Assembly: GCF_963378085.1 (NCBI RefSeq)
Contig: NZ_OY726395.1
Location: 310,001-374,000, forward strand
Length of the DNA stretch: 64,000 nt
Direction of reading: 5' to 3'
Origin: Mycolicibacterium sp. MU0050
GTDB taxonomy: Bacteria; Actinomycetota; Actinomycetes; Mycobacteriales; Mycobacteriaceae
The notes under the pieces are model-generated. The model was not told the DNA's origin, did no database searches, and worked only from the letters and a program-made list of their open reading frames with translations. Shown one piece after another: positions 7,427-19,142 of this stretch. The position numbers and the translations under genes are program-made. Every line of letters begins with the position of its first letter. Position 1 is the first letter of the stretch.

Positions 7427-9751
7427 TCACCCCAGCGCGGCGAGCACGCTGCGCAGCACCGTGACGGCGCCGGCCTTGTCCAGCGGGTCGTTTCCGTTAC
7501 CGCATTTCGGCGACTGGACGCACGACGGACACCCGTGCGGACACTCGCAGGCCTGGATCGCCGCGGCCGTCGCGCCGAGCCACTGGGCCGCCCGACGGAA
7601 ACCTCGCTCGGCGAACCCGGCCCCACCGGGATGCCCGTCGTAGACGAACACCGTGGGCAGGCCGTTCTCCGGTCCCACGGCCATCGACAACCCGCCGATG
7701 TCGCCCCGGTCGCAGCTGGCCACCAGCGGTAGCAACCCGATGGCCGCATGCTCGGCGGCGTGCAGGGCGCCCGGGATGCGCAGCGGGTCAATTCCGTTGG
7801 CCATCAACAACTCCGGCGTCACCGAGTACATGACCGCGGTGGTGGACAGCGTCTGGGTGGGCATGGTCAGTTCGACGAAGTCCAGGACCTCCCCGGCCAG
7901 GGTCCGGCGCAGGTAACCCACCACGGTGTGCGACACCGCCACCGGGACGAACCCGAGGGTGACCGCGCCGAAGTCCACCCGCTCGCCCGGCCCGGTCACC
8001 GTGAGGTCGGTCAGCTCGCGGGAAAACGTGGTGTAGCCCGGATCCTCGGCGTGCACGAAGGCCAGCCCGTCGTCGAGTTGCAGGGAGTCCACCACGTAGG
8101 TCTCACCCTGATGCAGATACACCGCGCCGGGATGCACGGTCGCCGGCGCCCGCCCGGCGCCCACCCCGCCGAGGAGCCGGCCGGTGTCGCTCTCGACGAT
8201 CGAGACCTGCCCGCCGATCGAGCCCCGGATGTCCACCGCCTGGTGCGGGTCCACGCCCGGCGCCGGGAAGTACCGCCCGCCGCGCCGCCGCAGCAGGCCG
8301 TCGTCGACCAGCGTGGCCGCCACCGACTCCGCGCTCCATTCGCGCACCTCGGCGTCCTCGAGGGGCAGTTCGGTGGCGGCGCACAGCAGCTGCGGCCCCA
8401 GCACGTAGGGGTTGGTCGGATCGATCACCACCCGCTCGATCGGTTTGTCCAGCAGCGCCTCGGGGTGGTGCACCAGGTAGGTGTCCAGCGGGTCGTCGCG
8501 GGCGATGAGCACCACCAGCGCGCTCTGGCCGCGCCGCCCCGAGCGCCCGGCCTGCTGCCAGAACGAGGTGACGGTGCCCGGGAACCCGGCCAGCACCACC
8601 GCATCCAGGCCGGCGATGTCCACGCCGAGTTCCAACGCGTTGGTGGTGGCCAGCCCCAGCAGTCGGCCGTCGGCCACCGCCGCCTCGAGCTCCCGGCGGT
8701 CCTCGGCCAGATACCCGGCGCGGTAGGACGCCACCTTGTCGGCGAGCTGCGGGGCGATGTCCTCGAGCCGCGCGCGGGCGCCCAGCGCGGTCAGTTCGGC
8801 GCCGCGGCGCGAACGCACGAACGTCAGCGTGCGCGCCCCCTCGGCCATCAGATCGGCCATCACCCGCGCGGCCTCGGTGCCGGCCGCGCGTCGGACCGGG
8901 GCGCCGTGCTCGCCGGTGACGTCGGTGCGCATCGCCGGCTCCCACAGGGCCACGGTGCGGGCGCCCTGCGGCGAACCGTCCTCGGGGACCTCGACGACGG
9001 TCTGCCCGATCAACTCGGCGGCGGTCTCGCCCGGGGCGGCGGTCGTGGCGCTGGCGAAAATCACCGTCGGACCGGAGCTGTCCGCGGCGCCGTAACGGCG
9101 GGCCAGCCGCAGCAGCCGCCGCAGCACCATCGCGACGTTGGACCCGAACACGCCGCGGTAGTAGTGGCATTCGTCGACCACGATGTAGCGCAGGTGGCGC
9201 AGGAACACCGCCCAGCGGGCATGGTTGCGCAGCAGCGACAGGTGGATCATGTCGGGGTTGGAGAACAGCCAACGGGAGCGCTCCCGCGCGAAGCGGCGCA
9301 CCTCGGTGGCGCTGTCGCCGTCGTAGGCGGTGGGCGCGACGTCGGCCAGCCGCGGCACCGCCGTCGTCAGGGCGTGGGCGGCGCGCAGCTGATCGTGGCC
9401 GAGGGCCTTGGTGGGCGACAGGTACAGCACCCGTGCCCGCGGATCGGCGGCCAGCGCGGCCAGCGCCGGCAGCTGGTAGGCCAGCGACTTGCCCGAGGCC
9501 GTCCCGGTGCTGATCACGACGTGGCGTCCGTCGTGCGCGTACTGCGCGGCGCGGGCCTGGTGTGTCCAGGGCGCGGCGATGCCGCGGTCGGTGAACGCCC
9601 GCACGACGTCGGGATCGGCCCAGTCCGGCCAGCGAGCCGGCCGGCCGCCGCGGGCGGGCAACTCGGCAACATGACGAATCGGATGCTCGGCGTCGGCGTC
9701 GGCGCCCGCGAGGGCCGCAGACAGCAGCTCACTGCCGAAATTCGTCTCCAC
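7427..9751 (-). CDS. DEAD/DEAH helicase with DUF1998, MrfA/YprA-like (Rv3649-like)
   Basis: 774 residues from ATG 9751. Walker A STGTASGKS is near residues 81-89, the motif II box is VDECHYY, and SAT (FASATT) and C-terminal RecA-like motifs follow (LGVDIAGLDAV, QAGRSGRRGQ). The C-terminal DUF1998 region ends with a four-cysteine cluster (CECPHGCPSCVQSPKCGN). In Bacillus the YprA/MrfA family excises mitomycin adducts with an exonuclease partner, and the cysteines bind a metal. A role in DNA repair is therefore likely; no partner gene is adjacent. Confidence 0.88.
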   Translation of the reverse strand: METNFGSELLSAALAGADADAEHPIRHVAELPARGGRPARWPDWADPDVVRAFTDRGIAAPWTHQARAAQYAHDGRHVVISTGTASGKSLAYQLPALAALAADPRARVLYLSPTKALGHDQLRAAHALTTAVPRLADVAPTAYDGDSATEVRRFARERSRWLFSNPDMIHLSLLRNHARWAVFLRHLRYIVVDECHYYRGVFGSNVAMVLRRLLRLARRYGAADSSGPTVIFASATTAAPGETAAELIGQTVVEVPEDGSPQGARTVALWEPAMRTDVTGEHGAPVRRAAGTEAARVMADLMAEGARTLTFVRSRRGAELTALGARARLEDIAPQLADKVASYRAGYLAEDRRELEAAVADGRLLGLATTNALELGVDIAGLDAVVLAGFPGTVTSFWQQAGRSGRRGQSALVVLIARDDPLDTYLVHHPEALLDKPIERVVIDPTNPYVLGPQLLCAATELPLEDAEVREWSAESVAATLVDDGLLRRRGGRYFPAPGVDPHQAVDIRGSIGGQVSIVESDTGRLLGGVGAGRAPATVHPGAVYLHQGETYVVDSLQLDDGLAFVHAEDPGYTTFSRELTDLTVTGPGERVDFGAVTLGFVPVAVSHTVVGYLRRTLAGEVLDFVELTMPTQTLSTTAVMYSVTPELLMANGIDPLRIPGALHAAEHAAIGLLPLVASCDRGDIGGLSMAVGPENGLPTVFVYDGHPGGAGFAERGFRRAAQWLGATAAAIQACECPHGCPSCVQSPKCGNGNDPLDKAGAVTVLRSVLAALG

Positions 9752-9848
9752 AGGGGCAATTGTTCACCAGAACGTAGCAACCAGACTGTCGCTAACCCGC
9801 CGATCATGATTGGATGTGGGTGGTCGCAGCTTCTGTGTGGTGTCAAAG

Positions 9849-9968
9849 CTTTCGCAGGATCGACGTTGCGATCGCGGTTCCTGCGAAGGATGTGCGGTCA
9901 CAACGGGCCCGGTGCACTGCAACGGTGGTGCACCGCACCCGGTAGGAAAAGTAAGGAAAGATCGAAAG
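9849..9968 (+). promoter_or_regulatory. Structured 5' leader of cspA
   Basis: Two clean inverted repeats precede the cold-shock gene: TTCGCAGGA (9851-9859) with TCCTGCGAA (9879-9887), and GGTGCAC (9911-9917) with GTGCACC (9928-9934). A purine-rich ribosome-binding region follows. Long structured leaders often control cspA mRNA with temperature in other bacteria; a thermosensor role is inferred here. Confidence 0.5.
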
Positions 9969-10172
9969 ATGCCACAGGGAACTGTGAAGTGGTTCAACGC
10001 GGAAAAGGGCTTCGGCTTTATTGCGCCTGAGGATGGTTCCGCGGATGTGTTCGTCCACTACACGGAGATTCAGGGTTCGGGTTTCCGCACCCTCGAGGAA
10101 AACCAGCGGGTGGAGTTCGAGGTCGGCCAGAGCCCCAAGGGGCCTCAGGCCACCGGCGTTCGCGCCGTCTGA
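9969..10172 (+). CDS. cspA: Cold-shock protein CspA
   Basis: 67 residues from ATG 9969. Single cold-shock domain with RNP1 KGFGFI and RNP2 VFVHY; length and sequence are typical of the major actinobacterial CSP. It binds single-stranded RNA or DNA as a chaperone. It is monocistronic: structured leader upstream, strong intrinsic terminator 17 nt after the stop. Confidence 0.97.
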   Translation: MPQGTVKWFNAEKGFGFIAPEDGSADVFVHYTEIQGSGFRTLEENQRVEFEVGQSPKGPQATGVRAV

Positions 10173-10188
10173 GAATTCTCTGACATAG

Positions 10189-10222
10189 ACGTCCCGGGCG
10201 GTCTTACCGCCCGGGACGTTTT
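10189..10222 (+). terminator. Intrinsic terminator of cspA
   Basis: Perfect 13-bp stem, ACGTCCCGGGCGG (10189-10201) with CCGCCCGGGACGT (10207-10219), 5-nt loop TCTTA, followed by TTTTG. This is the clearest rho-independent terminator in the window. Confidence 0.95.
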
Positions 10223-10242
10223 GTCTGCCTTACTGTCGTGAC

Positions 10243-10833
10243 GTGAGTCAGCTCTCCTTCTTCTCTGCGGAATCGGTGCCGCCGACGGTCACCGATCTCA
10301 CCGGGCTGCTCGCAACCGCTGGTCAGATCGTTCTGGTCGGCTCGCCGGAGGTCACCGGCGGGCGGCTCTCGGTGGTGGTCGACCGGCCGTGGCGGGCCGC
10401 GGCGCTCGCCGAGATGGTCGCCGAGGCGGGCCTGGAACCGGAGATCGGACGCACCGACGAGGACACCCCGCTGGTCCGCACCGCGGTCGACCTGCGGTTG
10501 GTGCCCATCGCCCGGGCCTGGACCCGCGGCGCGGTCAAGACGGTGCCCCCGCAGTGGGTGCCGGGTCCGCGCGCGTTGCGGGCCTGGACGCTGGCGGCCG
10601 GGTACGCCGACGGCGACCGCTACCTGCTGGGGCTGGACCTGCACGCCCCCGACACCCATTCCCCGCTTGCCTCGGCCCTGATGCGGGTCGGGATCGCGCC
10701 GACGCTGATCGGCACCCGCGGCAGCCGTCCCGCGCTGCGGATCAACGGCCGCAGACGGCTATCGAGGCTGGTAGAGAACGTGGGCGAGCCTCCGGATCAC
10801 CCCGAGGCGATCGCGCAGTGGCCGCGGGTATGA
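10243..10833 (+). CDS. Conserved actinobacterial protein (Rv3647c-like)
   Basis: 196 residues from GTG 10243. No catalytic motif or membrane segment recognised. It is rich in Leu, Val and Arg with conserved-looking stretches (KTVPPQWVPGPRALRAWTLAAGY, split by charged loops). It lies between cspA and topA as in M. tuberculosis, where the homologue is a conserved hypothetical. Starts 21 nt after the cspA terminator. Function unknown. Confidence 0.8.
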   Translation: MSQLSFFSAESVPPTVTDLTGLLATAGQIVLVGSPEVTGGRLSVVVDRPWRAAALAEMVAEAGLEPEIGRTDEDTPLVRTAVDLRLVPIARAWTRGAVKTVPPQWVPGPRALRAWTLAAGYADGDRYLLGLDLHAPDTHSPLASALMRVGIAPTLIGTRGSRPALRINGRRRLSRLVENVGEPPDHPEAIAQWPRV

Positions 10834-10945
10834 CGCGCCTGCCGGAGCGAGTCAGTTTGCTTCGGTGCGTCCACAATGCAAAATTGGCAGTTGCTCGCGG
10901 GCAACGCGTCCCGTGCAGCGATGAAGAAGTGGAGCGTAACCCCAG

Positions 10946-13756
<2,811 letters not shown>

Positions 13757-13812
13757 GCGCCCCGCCTGAACCGAGGTTCGCCCCCCCGGGCCGGCCCGCG
13801 CTCGAGGTCAGC

Positions 13813-15456
13813 TCAGCCGGGCTCGGACGCGGAGACGTCCGAGACGTCGGCGCCGCCCGGGACATCTGGGGAGTTGGCGATGTTCGGGATCTGCGGGAGC
13901 GCGGCGAGCCGGATCGGTCGGGCCAGCTGGGTGGGCGCGATGCGGCCGCGCAGTTCCACGACCTCGCCGACATCCCAGCTCAGCGCTTCGGCGTCCAGGG
14001 CGCCGCTGACCGCCTGTGACGACGCCAGCACGCGACCTTCCTCGAGCTTGGCGAGCTCGGTCAGCCGCGCGGCCTCGTTGACCGGGTCGCCGATCACGGT
14101 GTATTCGAAGCGGGCTCGCGCGCCGATGTGGCCGGCGATGGCGCGGCCGGCCGAGACCCCGATGCCGAACTCGGAGCTGCCCAGCACCGGCAGCAGCTCG
14201 TCGTGCAGGTCGCGGGCGGCGGCCAGCGCGGCGCCGTAGGAGTCCGGGTGCTCGATGGGTGCGCCGAAGATGCACAGCGCCGCGTCACCTTGGAACTTGT
14301 TGACGAAACCGCCATGGCGGGCAACGGTTTCCACCACCACCCGGAAGAACTCGTTGAGCAGGTTGACCACCTCTGCGGGCGGGCGCGTGGAGGCCAGCTG
14401 AGTCGAGCCGACCAGGTCGACGAACAGCACCGCGACGTCGCGTTCCTGCCCGCCCAACTCGGTGCCCCGTTCCAGGGCCCGCCGGGCGACGTCCTCGCCG
14501 ACGTAACGGCCGAACAGGTCACGCAGCCGCTGCCGTTCGGACAGGTCGCGCACCATGTCGTTGAATCCGGCCTGCAGCAGGCCGAGTTCGCTGGCGTCGT
14601 AGATCTGCATGTGCGCGTTGTAGTTGCCGCGCTGGACCTCGCCGAGCGCCCAGCGCAGCTGGCGCAGCGGGTCCGCGATCGACATGGCCGCCAGCACCGT
14701 GCCGGCCAGCCCGATCACCAGCGCCGCCAGCGCCATCAGCAGGATCGGCGTGAACAGCTGGTCGGCGGAGGTCTGCAGGATCGCGAACTTGCTCGCGACG
14801 ATGGACAGCACGATGGCCAGCAGGGGCACGCCGGTGCCCAGCGTCCAAGTCAGCACCAGGCGCAGGATCACCCCGGGGGCCCGGAAGTTCTCCGGGGTAC
14901 CGCTGCGCAGCGCGGCCACGGCCACGGGCCGCAGGGTGCGTTCGGACTGCAGGTAGCCGATGATCGCGGTGGCCGTGGCCCCCAACCCGGTGGCCACGGC
15001 GAGCACCGGCGCGGAATGGCCGGCCACCGGCCAACTGGCCGCGATGAACACGATGCCGCCCAGGCACCAGTTGGTCAGGCTGATCGCGGTGCGGTAGATC
15101 GGCATCCGCAGGGCCCGGGCGCGCGCGAGGTCGGTGGCGGCCGGGTCGGAATCGGCCAGCAGGCCCTCGCGGCGCTGCCAGCGCAGCACCGGCGTCAGCA
15201 ATCGGAGGCTGACGTAGGCGCCGATCGCGAACGAGATCAGCAGATAGCCCACGAAGATGGCCAGGTTCAGCTGAGGCAGGTCCTGGAGTTGCACCCGGTC
15301 CTGCGGGGGCAGGCCGAAGCGCAGGAAGCTCAGGACGAACAGGGCACCGATGATGTCGGCCTGCACCATCCCGAGGGTGAAGACCGGCCATGGAGTGCGC
15401 ACGACCCAGCGGACGAACGCACTGGCTCGTCCCCGCGGCAGCGCCCCATCGGTCAC
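13813..15456 (-). CDS. Membrane class III adenylate cyclase with HAMP domain (Rv3645-like)
   Basis: 547 residues from GTG 15456 (VTDGALPRG), close to the 549-residue M. tuberculosis Rv3645. About six N-terminal membrane segments are followed by a HAMP linker (SIADPLRQLRWALGEVQRG) and a C-terminal cyclase domain. The metal-binding Asp residues are in VLFVDLVGST and FQGDAALCIFG, and the transition-state Asn/Arg pair is in VIGDPVNEAARL. Adjacent to topA and divergent from holB. It likely makes cAMP in response to membrane or lipid signals; the signal is not shown by sequence. Confidence 0.92.
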   Translation of the reverse strand: MTDGALPRGRASAFVRWVVRTPWPVFTLGMVQADIIGALFVLSFLRFGLPPQDRVQLQDLPQLNLAIFVGYLLISFAIGAYVSLRLLTPVLRWQRREGLLADSDPAATDLARARALRMPIYRTAISLTNWCLGGIVFIAASWPVAGHSAPVLAVATGLGATATAIIGYLQSERTLRPVAVAALRSGTPENFRAPGVILRLVLTWTLGTGVPLLAIVLSIVASKFAILQTSADQLFTPILLMALAALVIGLAGTVLAAMSIADPLRQLRWALGEVQRGNYNAHMQIYDASELGLLQAGFNDMVRDLSERQRLRDLFGRYVGEDVARRALERGTELGGQERDVAVLFVDLVGSTQLASTRPPAEVVNLLNEFFRVVVETVARHGGFVNKFQGDAALCIFGAPIEHPDSYGAALAAARDLHDELLPVLGSSEFGIGVSAGRAIAGHIGARARFEYTVIGDPVNEAARLTELAKLEEGRVLASSQAVSGALDAEALSWDVGEVVELRGRIAPTQLARPIRLAALPQIPNIANSPDVPGGADVSDVSASEPG

Positions 15457-15562
15457 CCGTTCACCGTATCGGGCGCGGGCGACCAATCCGAACCGTTGTG
15501 GCGCACCCGATCGCCGGTGCCACATGCCGCGATGTCGCCGCTGAGCACTAGTCTTGCCGGTG

Positions 15563-16789
15563 ATGTCAGGGGTTTTCGCGCGCTTGGTGGGCCAACACAC
15601 GGTGGAGGCCGAACTCGTGGCTGCCGCGCAGACCGCTCGGGGTGACGCGATTCACAGCCCGACGGGCGCCGGAAGCATGACACACGCGTGGCTGTTCACC
15701 GGTCCGCCGGGCTCGGGCCGGTCGGTCGCGGCGCTGTGTTTCGCGGCGGCGTTGCAGTGCACCTCCGACGGCGTGCCGGGCTGCGGTCAGTGTCGGGACT
15801 GCACGACGGCCATGGCCGGCACCCACGCCGACGTCCGGCGCGTCATCCCGGAGGGCCTGTCCATCGGCGTCGGCGAGATGCGGGCGATCGTCCAGATCGC
15901 GTCGCGGCGGCCGAGCACCGCCCGCTGGCAGATCGTGGTGATCGAGGATGCCGACCGGCTCACCGAGGGGGCGGCCAACGCTCTGCTCAAGGTGGTCGAG
16001 GAGCCGCCGCCGTCCACGGTGTTCCTGCTGTGTGCCCCGTCGGTGGACCCGGAGGACATCGCGATCACGCTGCGGTCGCGGTGCCGGCACATCGCGTTGG
16101 TGACCCCGAGCGCCGACGCCATCGCGCAGGTCCTGATGGATCGCGACGGGCTGGACGCCGAGGATGCCCGCTGGGCGGCCTCGGTCAGCGGCGGGCACGT
16201 CGGGCGGGCGCGCCGGTTGGCGACCGACCCGGAGGCGCGTGACCGACGCAAACGGGCGCTGGGCCTGGCGCGCGACGCCGCCACCCCGTCGCGGGCGTTC
16301 GCCGCGGCCGAGGAGCTGGTGGCCGCCGCCGAGGCGGAGGCCAAGGCGCTCACCGAGGAACGCAACGACTCCGAGACCGAGGAGCTGCGCACCGCGCTGG
16401 GTGCGGGCGGCACGGGTAAGGGCACCGCCGGCACCATGCGCGGGGCCGCCGGGGCCATCAAGGATCTCGAGAAGCGGCAGAAGTCGCGGCAGACCCGGGC
16501 GTCCCGGGACGCGCTGGACCGTGCGCTGATCGACCTGGCGAGCTACTTCCGTGACGCGTTGCTGGTGGCGTTGCAGGCCTCGCAGAGCGGTGGCGGCGTC
16601 ACCCCCAACCATCCGGACATGGCCGACCGGGTGGCCGCGATGGCCGAGCACGCGTCCCCGGACCGGCTGCTGCGCTGCATCGAGGCGGTGCTGCAATGCC
16701 GGGAGGCGCTGGCGGTCAACGTCAAGCCGAGGTTCGCCGTCGATGCGATGGTGGCCTCGGTGGGACAGGCCCTGCGCAGCGACCTGTAG
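15563..16789 (+). CDS. holB: DNA polymerase III delta-prime subunit
   Basis: 408 residues from ATG 15563; an in-frame TTG at 15554 is possible. AAA+ clamp-loader subunit: P-loop-like GPPGSGRS with Arg in place of the catalytic Lys, as in non-hydrolysing delta-prime proteins. The zinc-binding cysteines CGQCRDC are near residues 75-81, with a sensor-like LRSRCRH motif. A charged Ala/Glu-rich stretch follows (about residues 255-315), then the C-terminal collar domain. Loads the beta clamp at the replication fork. Followed 28 bp later by tRNA-Thr. Confidence 0.92.
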   Translation: MSGVFARLVGQHTVEAELVAAAQTARGDAIHSPTGAGSMTHAWLFTGPPGSGRSVAALCFAAALQCTSDGVPGCGQCRDCTTAMAGTHADVRRVIPEGLSIGVGEMRAIVQIASRRPSTARWQIVVIEDADRLTEGAANALLKVVEEPPPSTVFLLCAPSVDPEDIAITLRSRCRHIALVTPSADAIAQVLMDRDGLDAEDARWAASVSGGHVGRARRLATDPEARDRRKRALGLARDAATPSRAFAAAEELVAAAEAEAKALTEERNDSETEELRTALGAGGTGKGTAGTMRGAAGAIKDLEKRQKSRQTRASRDALDRALIDLASYFRDALLVALQASQSGGGVTPNHPDMADRVAAMAEHASPDRLLRCIEAVLQCREALAVNVKPRFAVDAMVASVGQALRSDL

Positions 16790-16817
16790 ACTCTCCTGCG
16801 CCCGGTGCGCCGGGTGC

Positions 16818-16890
16818 GCCACCTTAGCTCAGTCGGCAGAGCGATTCACTCGTAATGAATAGGTCGGGGGTTCGATTCCCCCAGGTGGCT
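16818..16890 (+). tRNA. tRNA-Thr (anticodon CGT)
   Basis: 73 nt that fold into a complete cloverleaf: acceptor GCCACCT/AGGTGGC, D arm GCTC/GAGC, anticodon stem ATTCA/TGAAT around CTCGTAA, T arm GGGGG/CCCCC with TTCGATT. The CCA end is not encoded. Confidence 0.98.
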
Positions 16891-16891
16891 C

Positions 16892-16949
16892 CGAAAAAAC
16901 GCGGGCGGCTGCGGTCATTTCCCGGGCTGGACCCGGACCGTTCGCCCGC
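16892..16949 (-). terminator. Intrinsic terminator of the minus-strand CMD-family gene
   Basis: Read on the minus strand, GCGGGCG (16943-16949) pairs with CGCCCGC (16901-16907) and is followed by GTTTTTT. A smaller nested CCCGGG-type pairing lies within the loop. It ends transcription of the run of minus-strand genes before the convergent tRNA. Confidence 0.75.
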
Positions 16950-16954
16950 CGGGC

Positions 16955-17344
16955 TCAGGCCTGAATGTTCTTGCCCAGAGCCTTGAGTGCCGCGTCCTTG
17001 GCGGTGTTGGCGGCGGGGAACCCGGCGTAACCCGACGCGTGATAGATGACCTCGGCCAGCTCGTCCTCGGTCAGGCCGTTCTGCCGGGCGATCCGGAAGT
17101 GCGACTCCATCTCCATTTCCGCGCCGAGCGCGATCAGGATGCCGAGGGTGACCAGGCTGCGGTCGCGCCTGGACAACCCCTCCCGGCTCCACAGCCGGCC
17201 GAAGATGCCCTCGATGCCGATCTCCATCAACTCGGAGGCGAACCCGGTGCCGAAGCTCACGTCCTTGTTCGGCAGGTTGTCGGGCAGCAGGCCCGGCAGC
17301 ATCTCGCGGAACACGTTGAGGCCGTCGTCGCGCAAGTTAGTCAT
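16955..17344 (-). CDS. Carboxymuconolactone decarboxylase-family protein
   Basis: 129 residues from ATG 17344. All-helical CMD/AhpD-like fold: the family segment RDRSLVTLGILIALG is followed by EMESHFRIARQNGLTEDELAEVIYHASGYAGFPAA. It lacks the CxxC pair of AhpD, so a peroxidase role is unlikely. True gamma-carboxymuconolactone decarboxylases are this size, but no protocatechuate-pathway gene is adjacent, so the substrate is open. 21 bp downstream of the membrane-protein gene, probably co-transcribed. Confidence 0.8.
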   Translation of the reverse strand: MTNLRDDGLNVFREMLPGLLPDNLPNKDVSFGTGFASELMEIGIEGIFGRLWSREGLSRRDRSLVTLGILIALGAEMEMESHFRIARQNGLTEDELAEVIYHASGYAGFPAANTAKDAALKALGKNIQA

Positions 17345-17365
17345 GCGAATGAATATGACACAGCC

Positions 17366-19138
17366 TCAGCGGGCCGGTGCGAGGTGGCCCAACGGGCCCG
17401 AGGCCAGACACACCGACAGCGCGGCGGTCTGGGCCTGCGCGGTGATGGCGGTGCCGGCGCCGGACAGTCGGACGAAGACCCGGTTGAGCCCCGGCCGCAC
17501 CGGAACCCGGGCCTCGGTGCCCTCGTCCAGGGACAAGGTCATCGCCCCGTCGGCGTTGGCCAGGTAGTTGATCTCGACGGTCCACTCCGCCGGTAGCAGG
17601 GGGCCGTCCAGCGGCATTCGCACCGGCGAATCGGGCTGGGTGAGGTACCCGCAGTTCGGGGTCGGCCCCGCCACGATGGTCCGCACCCAGGTCACGTTCG
17701 CCTCGACGAGGTGTCCGCCGCTGTCCAGCATGCGCAATTCGGTTGTCGAGGATGCGAATTCGGGCCGGTCGGAGAGCAGCGCGAACATGTGGCTGGCCAG
17801 GTTCTCCGGCCACATCACCCGTTGCAGGATCATCGGGTCGACCTCCTGATCCAACAGCGGGGCCTCCGACTCGGCCTGCGCGGCAGCCAGACTCGCGGTG
17901 GCGGTCTGCAGGTAGGACTTGGTCGGGTTGTCGCGCCAGCTGACCAGGAAGGTCGCCGTCGAGTAGAGGCTGCTCGCCACGAATGCCGCCGCGACCGCAA
18001 CCGTGACCGCGGTCCGGGCGCGCGAGGCATCCAGCCAGGCCGATCCCGGCCGGTTCGGCGCGCACAGTCCGACGGCGGCCAGCAGGGCCAGCACCACCAC
18101 CAGATCGGGCAGATAGCGCAGCGTCTGGGCCAGTTCGAGGGCGGTGAACCGCGAGGAGCGCATCAGGTAGATCGGGATCTGGCAGGCCACCGCGTACCCG
18201 AGGGCCACCACCCACACCAGGCCGAGGCGCTGCTTGCGCACCAGCGTCACCGCCACCACGGCCGCCAGCACCACCCAGCCGAGCACCATCACCGTGGCCG
18301 GCGGGACGCCCCAGGGCGACGCCGGCGCCCAACGCTGCCACTCCCAGGGTCCGCCGACCAGCCCGGGCACAATGCCGTGGGTGAACGAACGGCGCAACAG
18401 ATCCCAGGTCATGCCCAGGTCCGAACTCCACCGCTGCTGATCGACCACCACCAGGTACAGCCCGATCCACGCCGCGGTCAACGCCAGCGCCGCCGACCAC
18501 AACCGGACCCCGCCGCGCCACACCGTTCGGATCGGCCGATCCTCGCCCCGGACGTGGGCCAGCAGCGCGGCGACGGCGAACGCGACGAACGGGATCACCG
18601 CGGCCTTCTCGAAGAACAGCAGACCGCCGAAGAACACCAACATCCCGGTGACCGCGTACCGCTGATTTCCGGTGCGCAGCAGCAGGATTGCATCCGCGCA
18701 CACCCAGGCCAGTGCGGCCAGCATGGGCAGTGAGTTCAACCCGGCCGCCCACCAGGCGTAGCCGGGCACAGCCAGCGGGGTGAACAGCGCGAAGGTCAGC
18801 GGGATCAGCAGTACCGGGCGCCAACCGAGGATCACCCGCAACGCCCGCAGCAACGCCAGCGACGCCAGCAGTTGCAGCACCACCAGCGACAGCGCCGGCC
18901 AGAACCAGTTCAGCGGCGCCAGCCGGGTGATCAGCCCGCCCAGCAGGAAACCGCCGGGCATCACGTGCCCGTCGTGGTCGTCGAACAGGTACCCCGCCGA
19001 CAGCAGCTGCTGGGTGCCGGCGCGCCCCACCAGGATCAGGTCATCCCAGTAGAAGTAGCCGCCGAAGGCCAGCACCGCGCGGACCGCCAGCGCCACCCCG
19101 ATCAGGGCGGCCGCGATCACGGGGACGCGGAGCGTCAC
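17366..19138 (-). CDS. Polytopic GT-C-like membrane protein (Rv3635-like)
   Basis: 590 residues from ATG 19138, matching the ~591-residue Rv3635. About ten to eleven membrane helices occupy the N-terminal ~400 residues, with an early YFYWDDLILVGR loop whose acidic pair resembles the first-loop catalytic motif of GT-C glycosyltransferases. The C-terminal ~170 residues form a soluble beta-rich domain. It would use a lipid-linked sugar outside the membrane; the donor and acceptor are unknown. It is 4 bp downstream of galE, so supply of a UDP-sugar and its transfer may be coupled. Confidence 0.8.
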   Translation of the reverse strand: MTLRVPVIAAALIGVALAVRAVLAFGGYFYWDDLILVGRAGTQQLLSAGYLFDDHDGHVMPGGFLLGGLITRLAPLNWFWPALSLVVLQLLASLALLRALRVILGWRPVLLIPLTFALFTPLAVPGYAWWAAGLNSLPMLAALAWVCADAILLLRTGNQRYAVTGMLVFFGGLLFFEKAAVIPFVAFAVAALLAHVRGEDRPIRTVWRGGVRLWSAALALTAAWIGLYLVVVDQQRWSSDLGMTWDLLRRSFTHGIVPGLVGGPWEWQRWAPASPWGVPPATVMVLGWVVLAAVVAVTLVRKQRLGLVWVVALGYAVACQIPIYLMRSSRFTALELAQTLRYLPDLVVVLALLAAVGLCAPNRPGSAWLDASRARTAVTVAVAAAFVASSLYSTATFLVSWRDNPTKSYLQTATASLAAAQAESEAPLLDQEVDPMILQRVMWPENLASHMFALLSDRPEFASSTTELRMLDSGGHLVEANVTWVRTIVAGPTPNCGYLTQPDSPVRMPLDGPLLPAEWTVEINYLANADGAMTLSLDEGTEARVPVRPGLNRVFVRLSGAGTAITAQAQTAALSVCLASGPLGHLAPAR

Positions 19139-19142
19139 AGCG

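Noticed and set aside
7748..10030. Plus-strand 760-codon frame opposite the helicase
   Set aside because: Antisense shadow of the MrfA-like helicase, running into the cspA leader.
14128..15645. Plus-strand 505-codon frame opposite the adenylate cyclase
   Set aside because: Gln/His/Gly-rich shadow; the cyclase domains on the minus strand are complete.
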